A stretch of 64,000 nucleotides of DNA, from positions 682,001 through 746,000 of the forward strand of contig NZ_BMDR01000001.1 of assembly GCF_014635885.1 (NCBI RefSeq), read 5' to 3'. Positions 33,524 to 43,400 of the stretch are shown here, in pieces. Under the pieces are notes generated by a model, which did no database searches, was not told the DNA's origin, and saw only the letters and a list, made by a program, of their open reading frames with translations. Position 1 is the first letter of the stretch, and every line of letters begins with the position of its first letter. A program made the position numbers and the translations under genes. The DNA comes from Acinetobacter vivianii. Lineage in GTDB: Bacteria > Pseudomonadota > Gammaproteobacteria > Pseudomonadales > Moraxellaceae.

Positions 33524-36466
33524 TTATAAACATTTCTTAACTAAACGATCCATCTTAATAGAGCTATTATCCTGTACTACAACATCAATCAAGTCATCAT
33601 AATCACTAGAAATTATATACTCATCCTCCAACATAACACTGTCATTATATTTCTCAATTACTTTCAATTTCAAAAGATTATTTAAAACCACATTCCCACT
33701 AAACCCACTTACTTCAGCATTAACTCTTTTCACTTTTTGTGGCTTAAATACACCATTAAATTCAAAAATTTTTAGAATTCTTTCAATTTTCTTACGTATC
33801 TTGTCAGATTTATTACCTGAACTATCAAACAAATCTAAAACAGCCTCTTTTAAATTATTATCAACCTTACTACCATCAAACAATGTTGGGGAAATATTAT
33901 TTTTCTTGGTCGGTCTATTTTTTATATTATTTAAATCACAATTTAAGAAAATAGTTTTCTCATTAAAACCACAATCCCAAAAATAATCATAATTAATAAA
34001 TTTAGAATCAACAATCGTAAGACCTTCAAAATTAAATGTTATCCTTTTACTTGAATTAAATATTGGCGATATATTTTTCAAACACATACCACTCAATTCA
34101 TTATTACTCACGAATATATTTTTATTAAAATCATCTGGGCTTCTAGAGTAGACATTAATATATACATATAACAATAAAATAAAAACATTAGACAAATGTA
34201 TGTCTTTACTCTCATCTTCAATTAATTCTTTAATTGTCTCTAAAAGCAGAATGGTAAATTCTATATAATTTTCTTCTTTACATTTTAGAGAAGATGCCAC
34301 TCTATCTAGAATTTCTTTTGAGAATGCATTGGCATAACCAACAAAACTAAATAAATTCAGTATATCATTATCTAATTTAGATTCATCGAGACCGATAATA
34401 AATTTAGACATTAAGACTTGCATAAAATATTTATTTAAAAAATCGTATTTAAATACTAATGATTCACCAAATTTATCAGCTTTAACCTCTAATAAAAGAT
34501 GTTCTTTTAATGAAACCACTTTCAAATTATCAATCGAACTATCTAGAAGTGATAACTTATTAATTTGTAATGAACCATCATGATAACTAGCTAACTTTGT
34601 TAAAATATCGAGCTGTTTATCTATATCAAAAAATTTATATTTCTTATACTCATGCCCACACAATTTATATATTAAGTAATCATAACTATCAGATTTCAAT
34701 AATGGAAAATTAATTGATAGGAACAACTCCTCCTGAATATCATCAATATCAGCTTCTTCTGCAATCTCTCGTGCTTCCTCCTCTTTCTTCTCTATTAAAT
34801 ACTTTACTGTATCCAACATAAAAGGAATATAGTAATTTTTTTCTTTATTAAATTTATTTAAAATCTTAATTGCCCGTTTTTCTTTTTTTGAATCATTAAA
34901 AGCTAAAGCGAAAAATTTTTCAGCTTGATTTAAAGCAAAAGGTTGTAAGGTTAGAATTGACACACTATTATCTTGATTTAGGTTTAACTCTTCCCAAAAT
35001 TGATTTCTACATGTAAAAACAATTTTACAATTACCATTATTAAAGCAATATTCATCAATAATAGTATTAATAAAATCCCTAAAATCAAACTTATTTGCCA
35101 AATTAGATATTACTTCATCAATACCATCTAAAACTAGTAAAATATGTCCATCATCTAATGTTAAACGTAGTAATTCTCTAGAAAATGATGTTCCTGAATC
35201 GCTTGCAACTTTATATAAATCAAATAAATCAATATTCCTATAGTATTCTTCATTATGTATTTTTTTTACAATATTTGAAGAGGTCATATAGAGAATTTTT
35301 GTGTTTTTGTTAAATTCAATTAGTTTATTCAAATAATTTTCTAATAATGTTGTTTTTCCTATACCACCTTCACCTTGTATTACTAGAATTGGATTGTAAA
35401 CTTTTTTCATCCACTCATTTAATATATCATGAGCACCTTTAACTCTACCATTCAATAAAGCATTACTTTGAACATATGAATCTCTTTTTTTAAACTTTTT
35501 AAAAACAACATTATCTAATGCATTTTTATAAATGTAATTTAATCCAAAATCTTCTAAAAAAACTGTATTTTTTATTTTTATATTTTGATCGTATAGAGCT
35601 TTATCAATAGATTGCAATCTTCTAGAACTATCAGTAATTGGTCTATCTGTAACCACAATAAAATCATGTGATTTTGTGTTAATTTTTTGACTAAGCTCTA
35701 CCGCCAATTGCTTAAAATTTGAGCTTGAGTGTACATATAGAAAATCGAACTGATGATCAAAGTCATCTTTATAACTATAAACACTACATTTGTATTTAAA
35801 TTTTCCATTACTTTCTAATTCAAATGGAAATCCTTCAACTATTTTTAAACTCTTTGTTAAAGCTAAATATTCTAGTGCTGTTTTAATATTTCTGCATGAA
35901 ATTTTAGCCTCTGATATTTTTTCACTATCTTGTAATAAAATACCCATATTTTTTTGAATTAAGAATATTTCATTTTCATCTGCTATATCTATTTGATCTT
36001 TTTTCTCACTTAACCCTCTTACAAATATAGAATTTTCGCGACAAATATTTTTCTTATCATGAAATTCTTTAGCTACTTTCAACAATTGTTTTGGTTGTTC
36101 TATTTCGAATATAATAATTTTTTTGTTATTAATAACATTTTTATAAATTTTAAAGTCAGGATAAAAATTAAAGAAATTCTCAATTTTATTTTTTAATTGA
36201 TTTATAAATTTTTCTGTTTCCAATTCTAAAAAATCTATGCCACAAATACTACCATCATCTTTAATTCCAAAAATCAAATATCTATTCTGATTATGATATG
36301 CATGATTTGCATTTACTAAAGATGCAAAATCTTTTAAAAATTCCCCCCAGCAATTCAATTTATCAAAATTTTCAATATTCTCGTCCCAATACCACTGACT
36401 TTTAAACTCTAAAATCGGACTTTCAGACTTCGATATTAATGTAGTTAGAAATGTTGTATCAAGCAT
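33524..36466 (-). CDS. Schlafen/AlbA_2-NACHT STAND ATPase, candidate antiphage defence protein
   Basis: 980 residues from ATG 36466 (a TTG at 36478 is in frame; numbers here follow the ATG). Residues about 10-170 resemble the Schlafen/AlbA_2 domain: ILEFKSQWYWDEN, then FLKDFASLVNA and YLIFGIKDDGSICGID, and SIFVRG. A middle region (about 225-320) has a strand-rich HDFIVVTDRPITDSSRRLQ stretch of unknown type. The STAND core follows: Walker A GEGGIGKTTLLENY at 365-378, Walker B HILLVLDGIDEVI at 441-453 in NACHT style, and TCRNQFWEE at 485-493 as sensor. Residues about 500-770 are helical. Residues about 800-850 have a pentapeptide-like pattern (FNFEGLTIVDSKF, FLNCDLNN), and the last 100 look like a winged helix. 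No membrane segment. Much more AT-rich than neighbours, suggesting transfer. NACHT proteins and Schlafen domains both occur in immunity; defence is an inference. Confidence 0.8.
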   Translation of the reverse strand: MLDTTFLTTLISKSESPILEFKSQWYWDENIENFDKLNCWGEFLKDFASLVNANHAYHNQNRYLIFGIKDDGSICGIDFLELETEKFINQLKNKIENFFNFYPDFKIYKNVINNKKIIIFEIEQPKQLLKVAKEFHDKKNICRENSIFVRGLSEKKDQIDIADENEIFLIQKNMGILLQDSEKISEAKISCRNIKTALEYLALTKSLKIVEGFPFELESNGKFKYKCSVYSYKDDFDHQFDFLYVHSSSNFKQLAVELSQKINTKSHDFIVVTDRPITDSSRRLQSIDKALYDQNIKIKNTVFLEDFGLNYIYKNALDNVVFKKFKKRDSYVQSNALLNGRVKGAHDILNEWMKKVYNPILVIQGEGGIGKTTLLENYLNKLIEFNKNTKILYMTSSNIVKKIHNEEYYRNIDLFDLYKVASDSGTSFSRELLRLTLDDGHILLVLDGIDEVISNLANKFDFRDFINTIIDEYCFNNGNCKIVFTCRNQFWEELNLNQDNSVSILTLQPFALNQAEKFFALAFNDSKKEKRAIKILNKFNKEKNYYIPFMLDTVKYLIEKKEEEAREIAEEADIDDIQEELFLSINFPLLKSDSYDYLIYKLCGHEYKKYKFFDIDKQLDILTKLASYHDGSLQINKLSLLDSSIDNLKVVSLKEHLLLEVKADKFGESLVFKYDFLNKYFMQVLMSKFIIGLDESKLDNDILNLFSFVGYANAFSKEILDRVASSLKCKEENYIEFTILLLETIKELIEDESKDIHLSNVFILLLYVYINVYSRSPDDFNKNIFVSNNELSGMCLKNISPIFNSSKRITFNFEGLTIVDSKFINYDYFWDCGFNEKTIFLNCDLNNIKNRPTKKNNISPTLFDGSKVDNNLKEAVLDLFDSSGNKSDKIRKKIERILKIFEFNGVFKPQKVKRVNAEVSGFSGNVVLNNLLKLKVIEKYNDSVMLEDEYIISSDYDDLIDVVVQDNSSIKMDRLVKKCL

Positions 36467-36476
36467 ATTTGTACTC

Positions 36477-36510
36477 AAAAATAAGGGCTGATTACTCAGC
36501 CCTTATTTTT
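36477..36510. terminator. Bidirectional terminator between acnB and the STAND gene
   Basis: Perfect 15-base inverted repeat AAAAATAAGGGCTGA / TCAGCCCTTATTTTT around TTAC. It ends acnB (minus strand) and lies only ten bases before the ATG of the next gene on the same strand. Confidence 0.93.
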
Positions 36511-36534
36511 AGCAAAAACAATCGATTAGGTCAA
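36506..36534 (-). promoter_or_regulatory. Possible promoter of the STAND gene
   Basis: TTGACC (36534-36529, overlapping the last acnB codons), a 17-base spacer, then TAAAAA (36511-36506). Transcription would begin inside the acnB terminator stem. AT-rich DNA gives such matches by chance, so this is tentative. Confidence 0.3.
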
Positions 36535-39165
36535 TTGAGCAGCTTGAATTTTCTTGGTATCAACTTGATCAGCTTCTTTTGTATATTCGCTCATCTTGTC
36601 GAAGTTTAAGTATTTGTAGATGTCAGCAGAAGCGCTGTCGATTTGCGACGCGTACTGTTGATATTCTTCTGGGCTTGGTAATTTACCAAGAACCGCAGCG
36701 ACAGATGCAAGCTCAGCAGATGCTAAGTAAACATTTGCACCTTGACCTAAACGGTTCGGGAAGTTACGTGTAGAAGTCGATACACATGTTGTGTTCGGTG
36801 CTACACGTGCTTGGTTACCCATACACAATGAACAGCCTGGCATCTCAGTACGCGCACCAGCACGACCATAGATGTTATACATGCCTTCTTCCATCAATTG
36901 ATGCTCGTCCATACGCGTTGGTGGAGCCAACCATAAACGAGTAGACAATGAACCACCAGGTACTTTATCAAGTAACTGACCAGCTGCACGGAAGTGACCG
37001 ATGTTCGTCATACAAGAACCGATGAATACTTCATCAATCTTGTCACCTTGAACGTCAGAAAGAAGTTTTGCGTCATCTGGATCGTTCGGGCAGCAAAGAA
37101 TTGGTTCTTTGATGTCAGCAAGATCGATTTCGTAAACTTTTAAGTATTCTGCATCAGCATCAGCTTTTAACAAGCTTGGGTTGTCTAACCACTTCTGCAT
37201 GTTTTCAGCACGGCGCGCCATTGTACGAGCATCGCCATAACCTTCTGCGATCATCCACTTCAACATGGTGATGTTAGAACGTAGGTATTCAGCAACTTTC
37301 TCTTCAGAAAGTGTGATTGAACAGCCAGCAGCAGAACGTTCAGCAGATGCATCAGAAAGTTCGAATGCTTGCTCAACAGTCAAGTCATTTTCCATTTCTG
37401 ATAAATCGATCTCAAGGATACGACCAGAGAAGATGTTTTTCTTACCTTTCTTCTCTACAGTTAAGTCACCCGCTTGAATTGCGTAGTAAGGAATTGCATG
37501 TACAAGGTCACGTAAAGTGATACCAGGTTGCATTTTACCTTTGAACTTAACAAGTACAGACTCTGGCATATCCAGTGGCATAACACCAGTCGCTGCTGCG
37601 AACGCAACAAGACCAGAACCCGCTGGGAATGAGATACCGATTGGGAAACGAGTATGTGAGTCACCACCAGTACCAACTGTATCTGGAAGTAACATACGGT
37701 TTAACCAAGAGTGGATAATACCGTCACCTGGACGTAAAGATACACCACCACGGTTCATGATGAAGTCTGGTAATGTATGGTGAGTTGTTACGTCAACTGG
37801 TTTTGGATACGCAGCAGTGTGACAGAAAGACTGCATCACTAAGTCAGCTGAGAAGCCCAAGCACGCCAAGTCTTTTAACTCGTCACGAGTCATTGGACCA
37901 GTTGTATCTTGAGAACCAACAGTTGTCATCTTAGGTTCACAGTAAGTACCCGGACGGATACCTTGACCTTCTGCTAAACCACATGCACGACCAACCATCT
38001 TCTGAGCTTGTGTAAAGCCTTTGCCAGTGTCAGCAGGTTGTACTGGAGTACGGAATAATGTAGAAGGTGCAAGACCTAATTCTTCACGTGCTTTCGCCGT
38101 TAAACCACGACCAATGATCAGGTTAATACGACCACCCGCACGTACTTCGTCTAAAAGTACAGGCGTTTTAAGGTCAGCTTCTGAAATTTGAGCGCCGTCT
38201 TTAAATGCAGTTACTTTTGCAGCAGCGTGATCAATTTTCAATACAACTTCGTCGCCCATGTTCATGTTAGCAACGTCGATTTCTACAGGTAATGCACCTG
38301 CATCTTCCATTGTATTGAAGAAAATTGGCGCGATTTTAGAACCTAAGCACACACCACCATCTTTTTTGTTTGGAATGTGTGGAAGTTCATCACCGAAGAA
38401 CCAAAGAACTGAGTTAGTTGCAGACTTACGAGAAGAACCTGTACCAACAACGTCACCTACGTAAGCAACTTGGTTGCCTTTCGCGATGAGTTCTTTAATT
38501 TGGCTTAATGGACCAACTTCACCTGGTTTTTCAGGGTTGATACCATCACGTTCGTTTTTCAACATTGCATTTGCATGTAATGGAATGTCTGGACGGCTCC
38601 AAGCGTCTTGTGCAGGAGACAAGTCATCAGTGTTGGTTTCACCTGTTACTTTGAACACAGTGATTTTGATTTCTTCTGGAACGTCTGGACGGCTTGTGAA
38701 CCATTCAGCATCAGCCCAAGATTGTAAAACAGCTTTAGCTGCAGCATTACCTGCTTTTGCTTTATCTGCTACGTCATGGAATGCATCAAATACAAGAAGT
38801 GTTTTCTTTAATGCTTCAGCAGCTAGCTCAGCAAGTTCAGCATTATCAAGAAGCTCAACAAGCGGTGCTACGTTATAACCACCAAGCATAGTACCAAGTA
38901 AGTATACTGCGCGTTCTTTGGTTACGAGTGGAGAGGTTGCTTCGCCTTTTGCAACGGCAGCTAAGAAAGCAGCTTTTACATATGCAGCTTGGTCAACACC
39001 TGCTGGAACACGGTTTTCTAGCAAATCGACGAGATATGCTTCTTCACCTGCTGGTGGATTTTTTAATAAGGCTACAAGTTCAGCAGTTTGAGCATCATCA
39101 AGCGGCTTCGGTGGGACTCCGAGTGCGGCACGTTCTTCAACGTGTTGGCGGTAAGCTTCTAGCAC
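36526..39165 (-). CDS. acnB: Aconitate hydratase B
   Basis: 879 residues, the expected length for AcnB, which isomerises citrate to isocitrate in the TCA cycle. HEAT-like N-terminal domain (MLEAYRQHVEERAALGVPPKPL, about 1-160), then the swivel domain and the catalytic 4Fe-4S domains: SQDTTGPMTRDELKDLACLGFSADLVMQSFCHTAAYPKP, GTGGDSHTRFPIGISFPAGSG region, and CSLCMGNQARV, with cluster cysteines including FCHTA and the CxxC of GCSLCMGN. AcnB of other bacteria also binds mRNA when it loses its cluster. Its GC content and codon use are chromosomal, in contrast to the adjoining STAND gene. Confidence 0.97.
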   Translation of the reverse strand: MLEAYRQHVEERAALGVPPKPLDDAQTAELVALLKNPPAGEEAYLVDLLENRVPAGVDQAAYVKAAFLAAVAKGEATSPLVTKERAVYLLGTMLGGYNVAPLVELLDNAELAELAAEALKKTLLVFDAFHDVADKAKAGNAAAKAVLQSWADAEWFTSRPDVPEEIKITVFKVTGETNTDDLSPAQDAWSRPDIPLHANAMLKNERDGINPEKPGEVGPLSQIKELIAKGNQVAYVGDVVGTGSSRKSATNSVLWFFGDELPHIPNKKDGGVCLGSKIAPIFFNTMEDAGALPVEIDVANMNMGDEVVLKIDHAAAKVTAFKDGAQISEADLKTPVLLDEVRAGGRINLIIGRGLTAKAREELGLAPSTLFRTPVQPADTGKGFTQAQKMVGRACGLAEGQGIRPGTYCEPKMTTVGSQDTTGPMTRDELKDLACLGFSADLVMQSFCHTAAYPKPVDVTTHHTLPDFIMNRGGVSLRPGDGIIHSWLNRMLLPDTVGTGGDSHTRFPIGISFPAGSGLVAFAAATGVMPLDMPESVLVKFKGKMQPGITLRDLVHAIPYYAIQAGDLTVEKKGKKNIFSGRILEIDLSEMENDLTVEQAFELSDASAERSAAGCSITLSEEKVAEYLRSNITMLKWMIAEGYGDARTMARRAENMQKWLDNPSLLKADADAEYLKVYEIDLADIKEPILCCPNDPDDAKLLSDVQGDKIDEVFIGSCMTNIGHFRAAGQLLDKVPGGSLSTRLWLAPPTRMDEHQLMEEGMYNIYGRAGARTEMPGCSLCMGNQARVAPNTTCVSTSTRNFPNRLGQGANVYLASAELASVAAVLGKLPSPEEYQQYASQIDSASADIYKYLNFDKMSEYTKEADQVDTKKIQAAQLT

Positions 39166-39388
39166 AGTGTTATTCCTCTTTTTTAAAAAATTACTTGTAA
39201 GTTCCAGCTTTGTACAAGCTTTACAAGCAATGTGGACAGCAAAATTTTACTAGACTTCGCGTCAAATGTTAATGCAACTACCGTATTTCTACGTGATGTC
39301 CATTATTTTATAGCGAAATGATCCCCTCTTTTAAATACCGCTTTGGTCTAAGGTTAAAGTCTAATAAAACAATAAATTACATCTATAA

Positions 39389-39414
39389 AAAAAGACAAAC
39401 GATGTTGTCTTTTT
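39389..39414. terminator. Terminator after the small lipoprotein gene
   Basis: 10-base stem AAAAAGACAA / TTGTCTTTTT around ACGATG, T-rich on both strands, ten bases after the minus-strand stop. Confidence 0.9.
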
Positions 39415-39424
39415 TATGAACACA

Positions 39425-39790
39425 TTAAAAAAGTTTATAGTTCGGTAGCTTGTCATGTGGCGTAGCCAAGCATTCTTCCATAAATTTTTTCTTTAAATTT
39501 TCACGTAATGCTTCTGGATCTTTTTTCAGTTCATCGACTGGAATTGCATAAACTGTATCCAAAATATTAAAGATAAACTTACGTGTCATTTCATCTTCAA
39601 TTTTACCCGCATGTTCCGTTGCCTGCTTTTGGTCAATTCCATTTTGACGATCTAAAGTGATTGAGCGCGCAGCATTCCCTACACTGACACAGTAACCATG
39701 CCATTGTTCTTCGGGAGTTAACGGCTTTTTCTCAGCACAACCAGCCAAAACTAAACCTATTGCAATCAACAAAACTTTTTTCATCTTCAT
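39425..39790 (-). CDS. Small lipoprotein of unknown function
   Basis: 121 residues. MKMKKVLLIAIGLVLAGC ends in a lipobox (LAGC), giving a mature lipoprotein of about 104 residues starting CAEKKPLTPEEQWHGYCVSVGNAARSI. The mature part is helical and charged, with two further cysteines (GYCVS and EECLAT) that may pair. I do not recognise the family. ATG 39784 is an alternative start. Confidence 0.75.
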   Translation of the reverse strand: MKMKKVLLIAIGLVLAGCAEKKPLTPEEQWHGYCVSVGNAARSITLDRQNGIDQKQATEHAGKIEDEMTRKFIFNILDTVYAIPVDELKKDPEALRENLKKKFMEECLATPHDKLPNYKLF

Positions 39791-39888
39791 ACTGCGGCTA
39801 ATTTGATGCCCACCATCATACTCAAACTTGTTTGTTTTGCAAAAAGGAAGCGGCTAAAACCTTGCTTTCCGTAATAAAAACATACAAA

Positions 39889-40359
39889 TCATTTATTACA
39901 ATGCATCTGATTGGCGATCTTTTGACACTTCCCGCCCTTTGCTGAAAGATAAGTTGTTCCTGCGACTAGATGATAAGACTGTCCTTTCATGTCCCAGCAG
40001 CGCACCCCGTTACAGCTTTTGATTGAAAAAAGCATCTCCGATGATGCTTTAAGGGTGTTATTTCCTTCAGTCGTGGCAGCTATAGGCTTAGTTTGAATAG
40101 ATGCTGTTATCTTGGAGTTGACCGCAACATTATGACTCGATGCCGAAATGGAAGGATTTGTCGTCGTAGAGTCTGTAGTCTTTTTTGCAGGATCTAATTG
40201 AGGCTCATATCTCTGAACGGGTTGTAGTGTCGCTGAATAGGTCGTCACACCTTTTGCATCCACCCACTTATAGTATTCTTTTGCATGAATCTGAAAGCCA
40301 AAACTGAATACGCCTAAGCTCAGCATTGCCAAAAGCTGACTTAAAGTGACAGATTTCAT
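39889..40359 (-). CDS. DUF4124 periplasmic protein
   Basis: 156 residues. The signal peptide (KSVTLSQLLAMLSLGVFSFGFQIHA) precedes a DUF4124 segment KEYYKWVDAKGVTTYSATLQP, the short motif found in many proteobacterial envelope proteins. A Ser/Thr-rich linker (about 60-105) leads to a C-terminal part with paired cysteines (KSCNGVRCWDMKGQ, KGGKCQKI, MHCNK). The linker suggests a flexible tether. Role unknown. Confidence 0.75.
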   Translation of the reverse strand: MKSVTLSQLLAMLSLGVFSFGFQIHAKEYYKWVDAKGVTTYSATLQPVQRYEPQLDPAKKTTDSTTTNPSISASSHNVAVNSKITASIQTKPIAATTEGNNTLKASSEMLFSIKSCNGVRCWDMKGQSYHLVAGTTYLSAKGGKCQKIANQMHCNK

Positions 40360-40451
40360 TCAACTTCTCCCAAATTTTTAACAAATATTAATATTTTCAA
40401 TAGCTTACAATTATTCTACAACGATCTAATTACAAAATAAACAGAAATAAA

Positions 40452-40483
40452 AAAACCTGCTTTACTTCCGTAAAACAGGTTTT
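40452..40483 (-). terminator. tamB terminator
   Basis: Stem AAAACCTG / CAGGTTTT extended by TTTAC / GTAAA with one mismatch, followed by a T tract on the minus strand, just past the tamB stop. Confidence 0.85.
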
Positions 40484-40494
40484 GATTGGTATTG

Positions 40495-43400
40495 CTAGAA
40501 ACGCCAGTTGTAGAAAATATCGATGGCTCGTTCTAAAGACTGACTTGCCTCCAGATATAAACGGCGGTTCATTTGATAACGCAAGGTTAACTTGTTCACT
40601 GGTGTAAATACCCCAATACCGTAACGAATGAATAGGTCTGGCGTAATATAGCCTGTCAGGCTCACCTGTGTATCGTCACCAGTCCCTTGTGCATCTAGAG
40701 CCAAACCACTTAGACCAAAGGTTCTACCAATTTGATTGGTCAAGGCACGTGTACCACCTAAGCCCATACTGATCCCTGCGGCAGCAATGGTGTTATTGAC
40801 ATCGGACTTAAAGCCTTCGGTATTACTTAAACCACTGTTACCTTCATTAATACGACCCGTCAGTAAGGCATTGAGTGCTTCTTGTTCAGATAAGCCAGCA
40901 TCGTTATAAACCTGAATATTCGGCACGGTTGCTGTACCTGTTACCCGTACACCGACCATACTGCCTTGAACCGGTTTATTGGCATCAATATCCAATGTCG
41001 GGTTCGCCAATGGGCCATTGAAACGTGCAATCGCACGGTTCAGGTCAAGGCTTTGACCATAGGCTTCAATCTTCACTTTCTGGCTCACACCAATTGCACC
41101 ATTGGCACGCATTGCTGTTTCCAGACCACGTTGAGATAGATGCAAACGTCCGACCAGTGGAATGGTACTCTCGAAGCCCTGGAAGATGACCTGATTACCC
41201 AGTGTCACGGTCATATCGGCACGAATATCCCACGGTTTAGCTGCTTTTAAAGTCGCAAGTAAATCTTGGCCTTGCTGTACAACGCGTACATCTGGTGACA
41301 GATTCACAACCGTAGCAGAGCTTTCTGGCATCGAAATACGAGCACGAGGAACATCAATCTTACCTTTTAAGCTGAGACGCTGATTAAATGGATAAACATC
41401 CAGCGTCAGGTCAGGTTCTACAATTGCCGTAATCATTGGCGCCTGACGAATCAGTAGGTTATCGCCTTTTAATGTCAGATTTAAATGTGGATCATTCTTC
41501 CAGTCAAAGTTCCCTTTTAAGCGCCCTACACCTTGTCCGCTGTTGAATGCCCCATCAATCGTGGCATAGTCTTGGCGAATAGATGAATAAAGCTGGATAT
41601 TGCTTAAATTGACTGGCAGCGAAATCATGCTGATTGCGCCATTTTTTAAACGCATTTCACCCGTAATCTGCGGTTGCGTTAAGGTACCATTTACTTTTCC
41701 AGCCAGTGACAATGTGCCAGCCATTGAACGTACATCTTTGATAAACGGCTTGAAGACTTTTAACTGCACATCATCAAAGGCTACTTCGCCGCGCATTGGC
41801 ATATTATTCTGGAATGGATCAATAATCACATTGGCATAGCCCGTCCCGATATCAGGGGTCTTCATATCCACACGGAATAACATTCCCTCACTGATACTTT
41901 TGGCAATCAGGCTCAATTCATCGTAGGTGACGGTTGTGGCTGGATCTTGCGGATCATCTGCCGCCAGACCGATTTCACCTTTACGAGTCACTAAACGGGC
42001 ATCCAGTTTTGGATGACTGCCATTCGCCCAAGAGGCTTTAGCATAACCATTGAGCTGACCTGTCACCGCCAGACCTTCTGGCATAAATGCAGTAAAGTCT
42101 TTTAAGTCCAGATTCTTGGTAATTAGTGAGAAGTTACCTTTTGCCTTACTGATGCGTGCAGGCTGATCCAGACATAACTGACTATTGGCACTCTGCCAGC
42201 AATGCTGTCCAACATAGAGTTCCTGTTTCGCAGCGGTATAGATAATCGGTGCATTCTGGTTTTGCACTAGGCTGATATTACGTGAAGTAAAGTTACCTTT
42301 CTGCACCAGTCCTAACCAGTCATTATTTGGATTAAAGCCACCTGCCAGTTGCACATAGAAATTAGATTGACGATTTTTACTCTCTACTTTCAAGACATGT
42401 GCTTTACGTGTTCCTGCCAGATTGACAGTGGCATTCTGGATTTCGCGATTACCATTCCGCAGCTGAGTCAACGTCGCCGTTAATTGAGTTGGTGTAGTCT
42501 CAGATGTCGGTAGTTCACCTTGTACGCGTAATGACTTGATACTGACCAGATCATTAAATCCAAAGTCATCGACCGCCATGTTTGCCGTTGCTCTTAAACG
42601 CGGCTGTGACTGAACGTTTAAGCTACCATACGCACGCCCACGCAAACCGGGATATAACTCGTACAACGCAGGTGCATTCAGTTTGATTCTTAAGCTTTGT
42701 GCATTGCCTGAGGCTTGCAACTGGTTCTGTGCATAGGCAAGGAACAGGTCATTGGCCTCAAATTGCTGCGGTAAAAAACCATCCTGATTTGAATCAAGCA
42801 ATAAGCTGAGATTACCACGGCCACGAATCGGTTTATTGTTCAAGAAGCCTGCTGCATTGAGCTGACGGATATCTATCCGTTTCAGTTTATCGGACCAGAC
42901 ACCTTGTGTTTTAACATGCCCCGACACTTCACCTTTGACACTGGAAACAAAATATTGTGGTTTAAAACGTACCAGCGAAGCATCGATATCCCAACCAAGC
43001 TTATCTTTAAGATTCACGGCACCCGTCGCAAAGACCTTACCCGCAACGCCATCATGCTTAAGTTCATTAATCTTGATGTAATCCGGTGTTCCTGCAACAT
43101 TGATTTTTAATAGACCATCACCCTGATTCAAGGCATTTAAAGAGCCATTATAGTCCACAGCAAAACTCTTGAATCCGCCACCCGCTTTTTCGTCATGGAA
43201 AATTAAAGCTGCTGTACTTTTTCCTTTTAAGGCAATGGTTTCCTGTTGATTGGCTTGGGCAAGCTGGCCTTTCAGATCAATTTGTTCAAGCTGAATTACT
43301 TGCTGATTTGGCTTGGCAAAACCGCTTGCTTTAATATCACCATTTAACAAATTAACAGGTGCTGCCGCAGCAACAGTTTGCGGATTAAAATCTTGAGCTT

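Noticed and set aside
33235-36534. Prophage or transposon carrying the STAND gene
   Set aside because: No integrase, transposase, terminal repeats, tRNA or phage structural gene at either edge; only composition suggests transfer.
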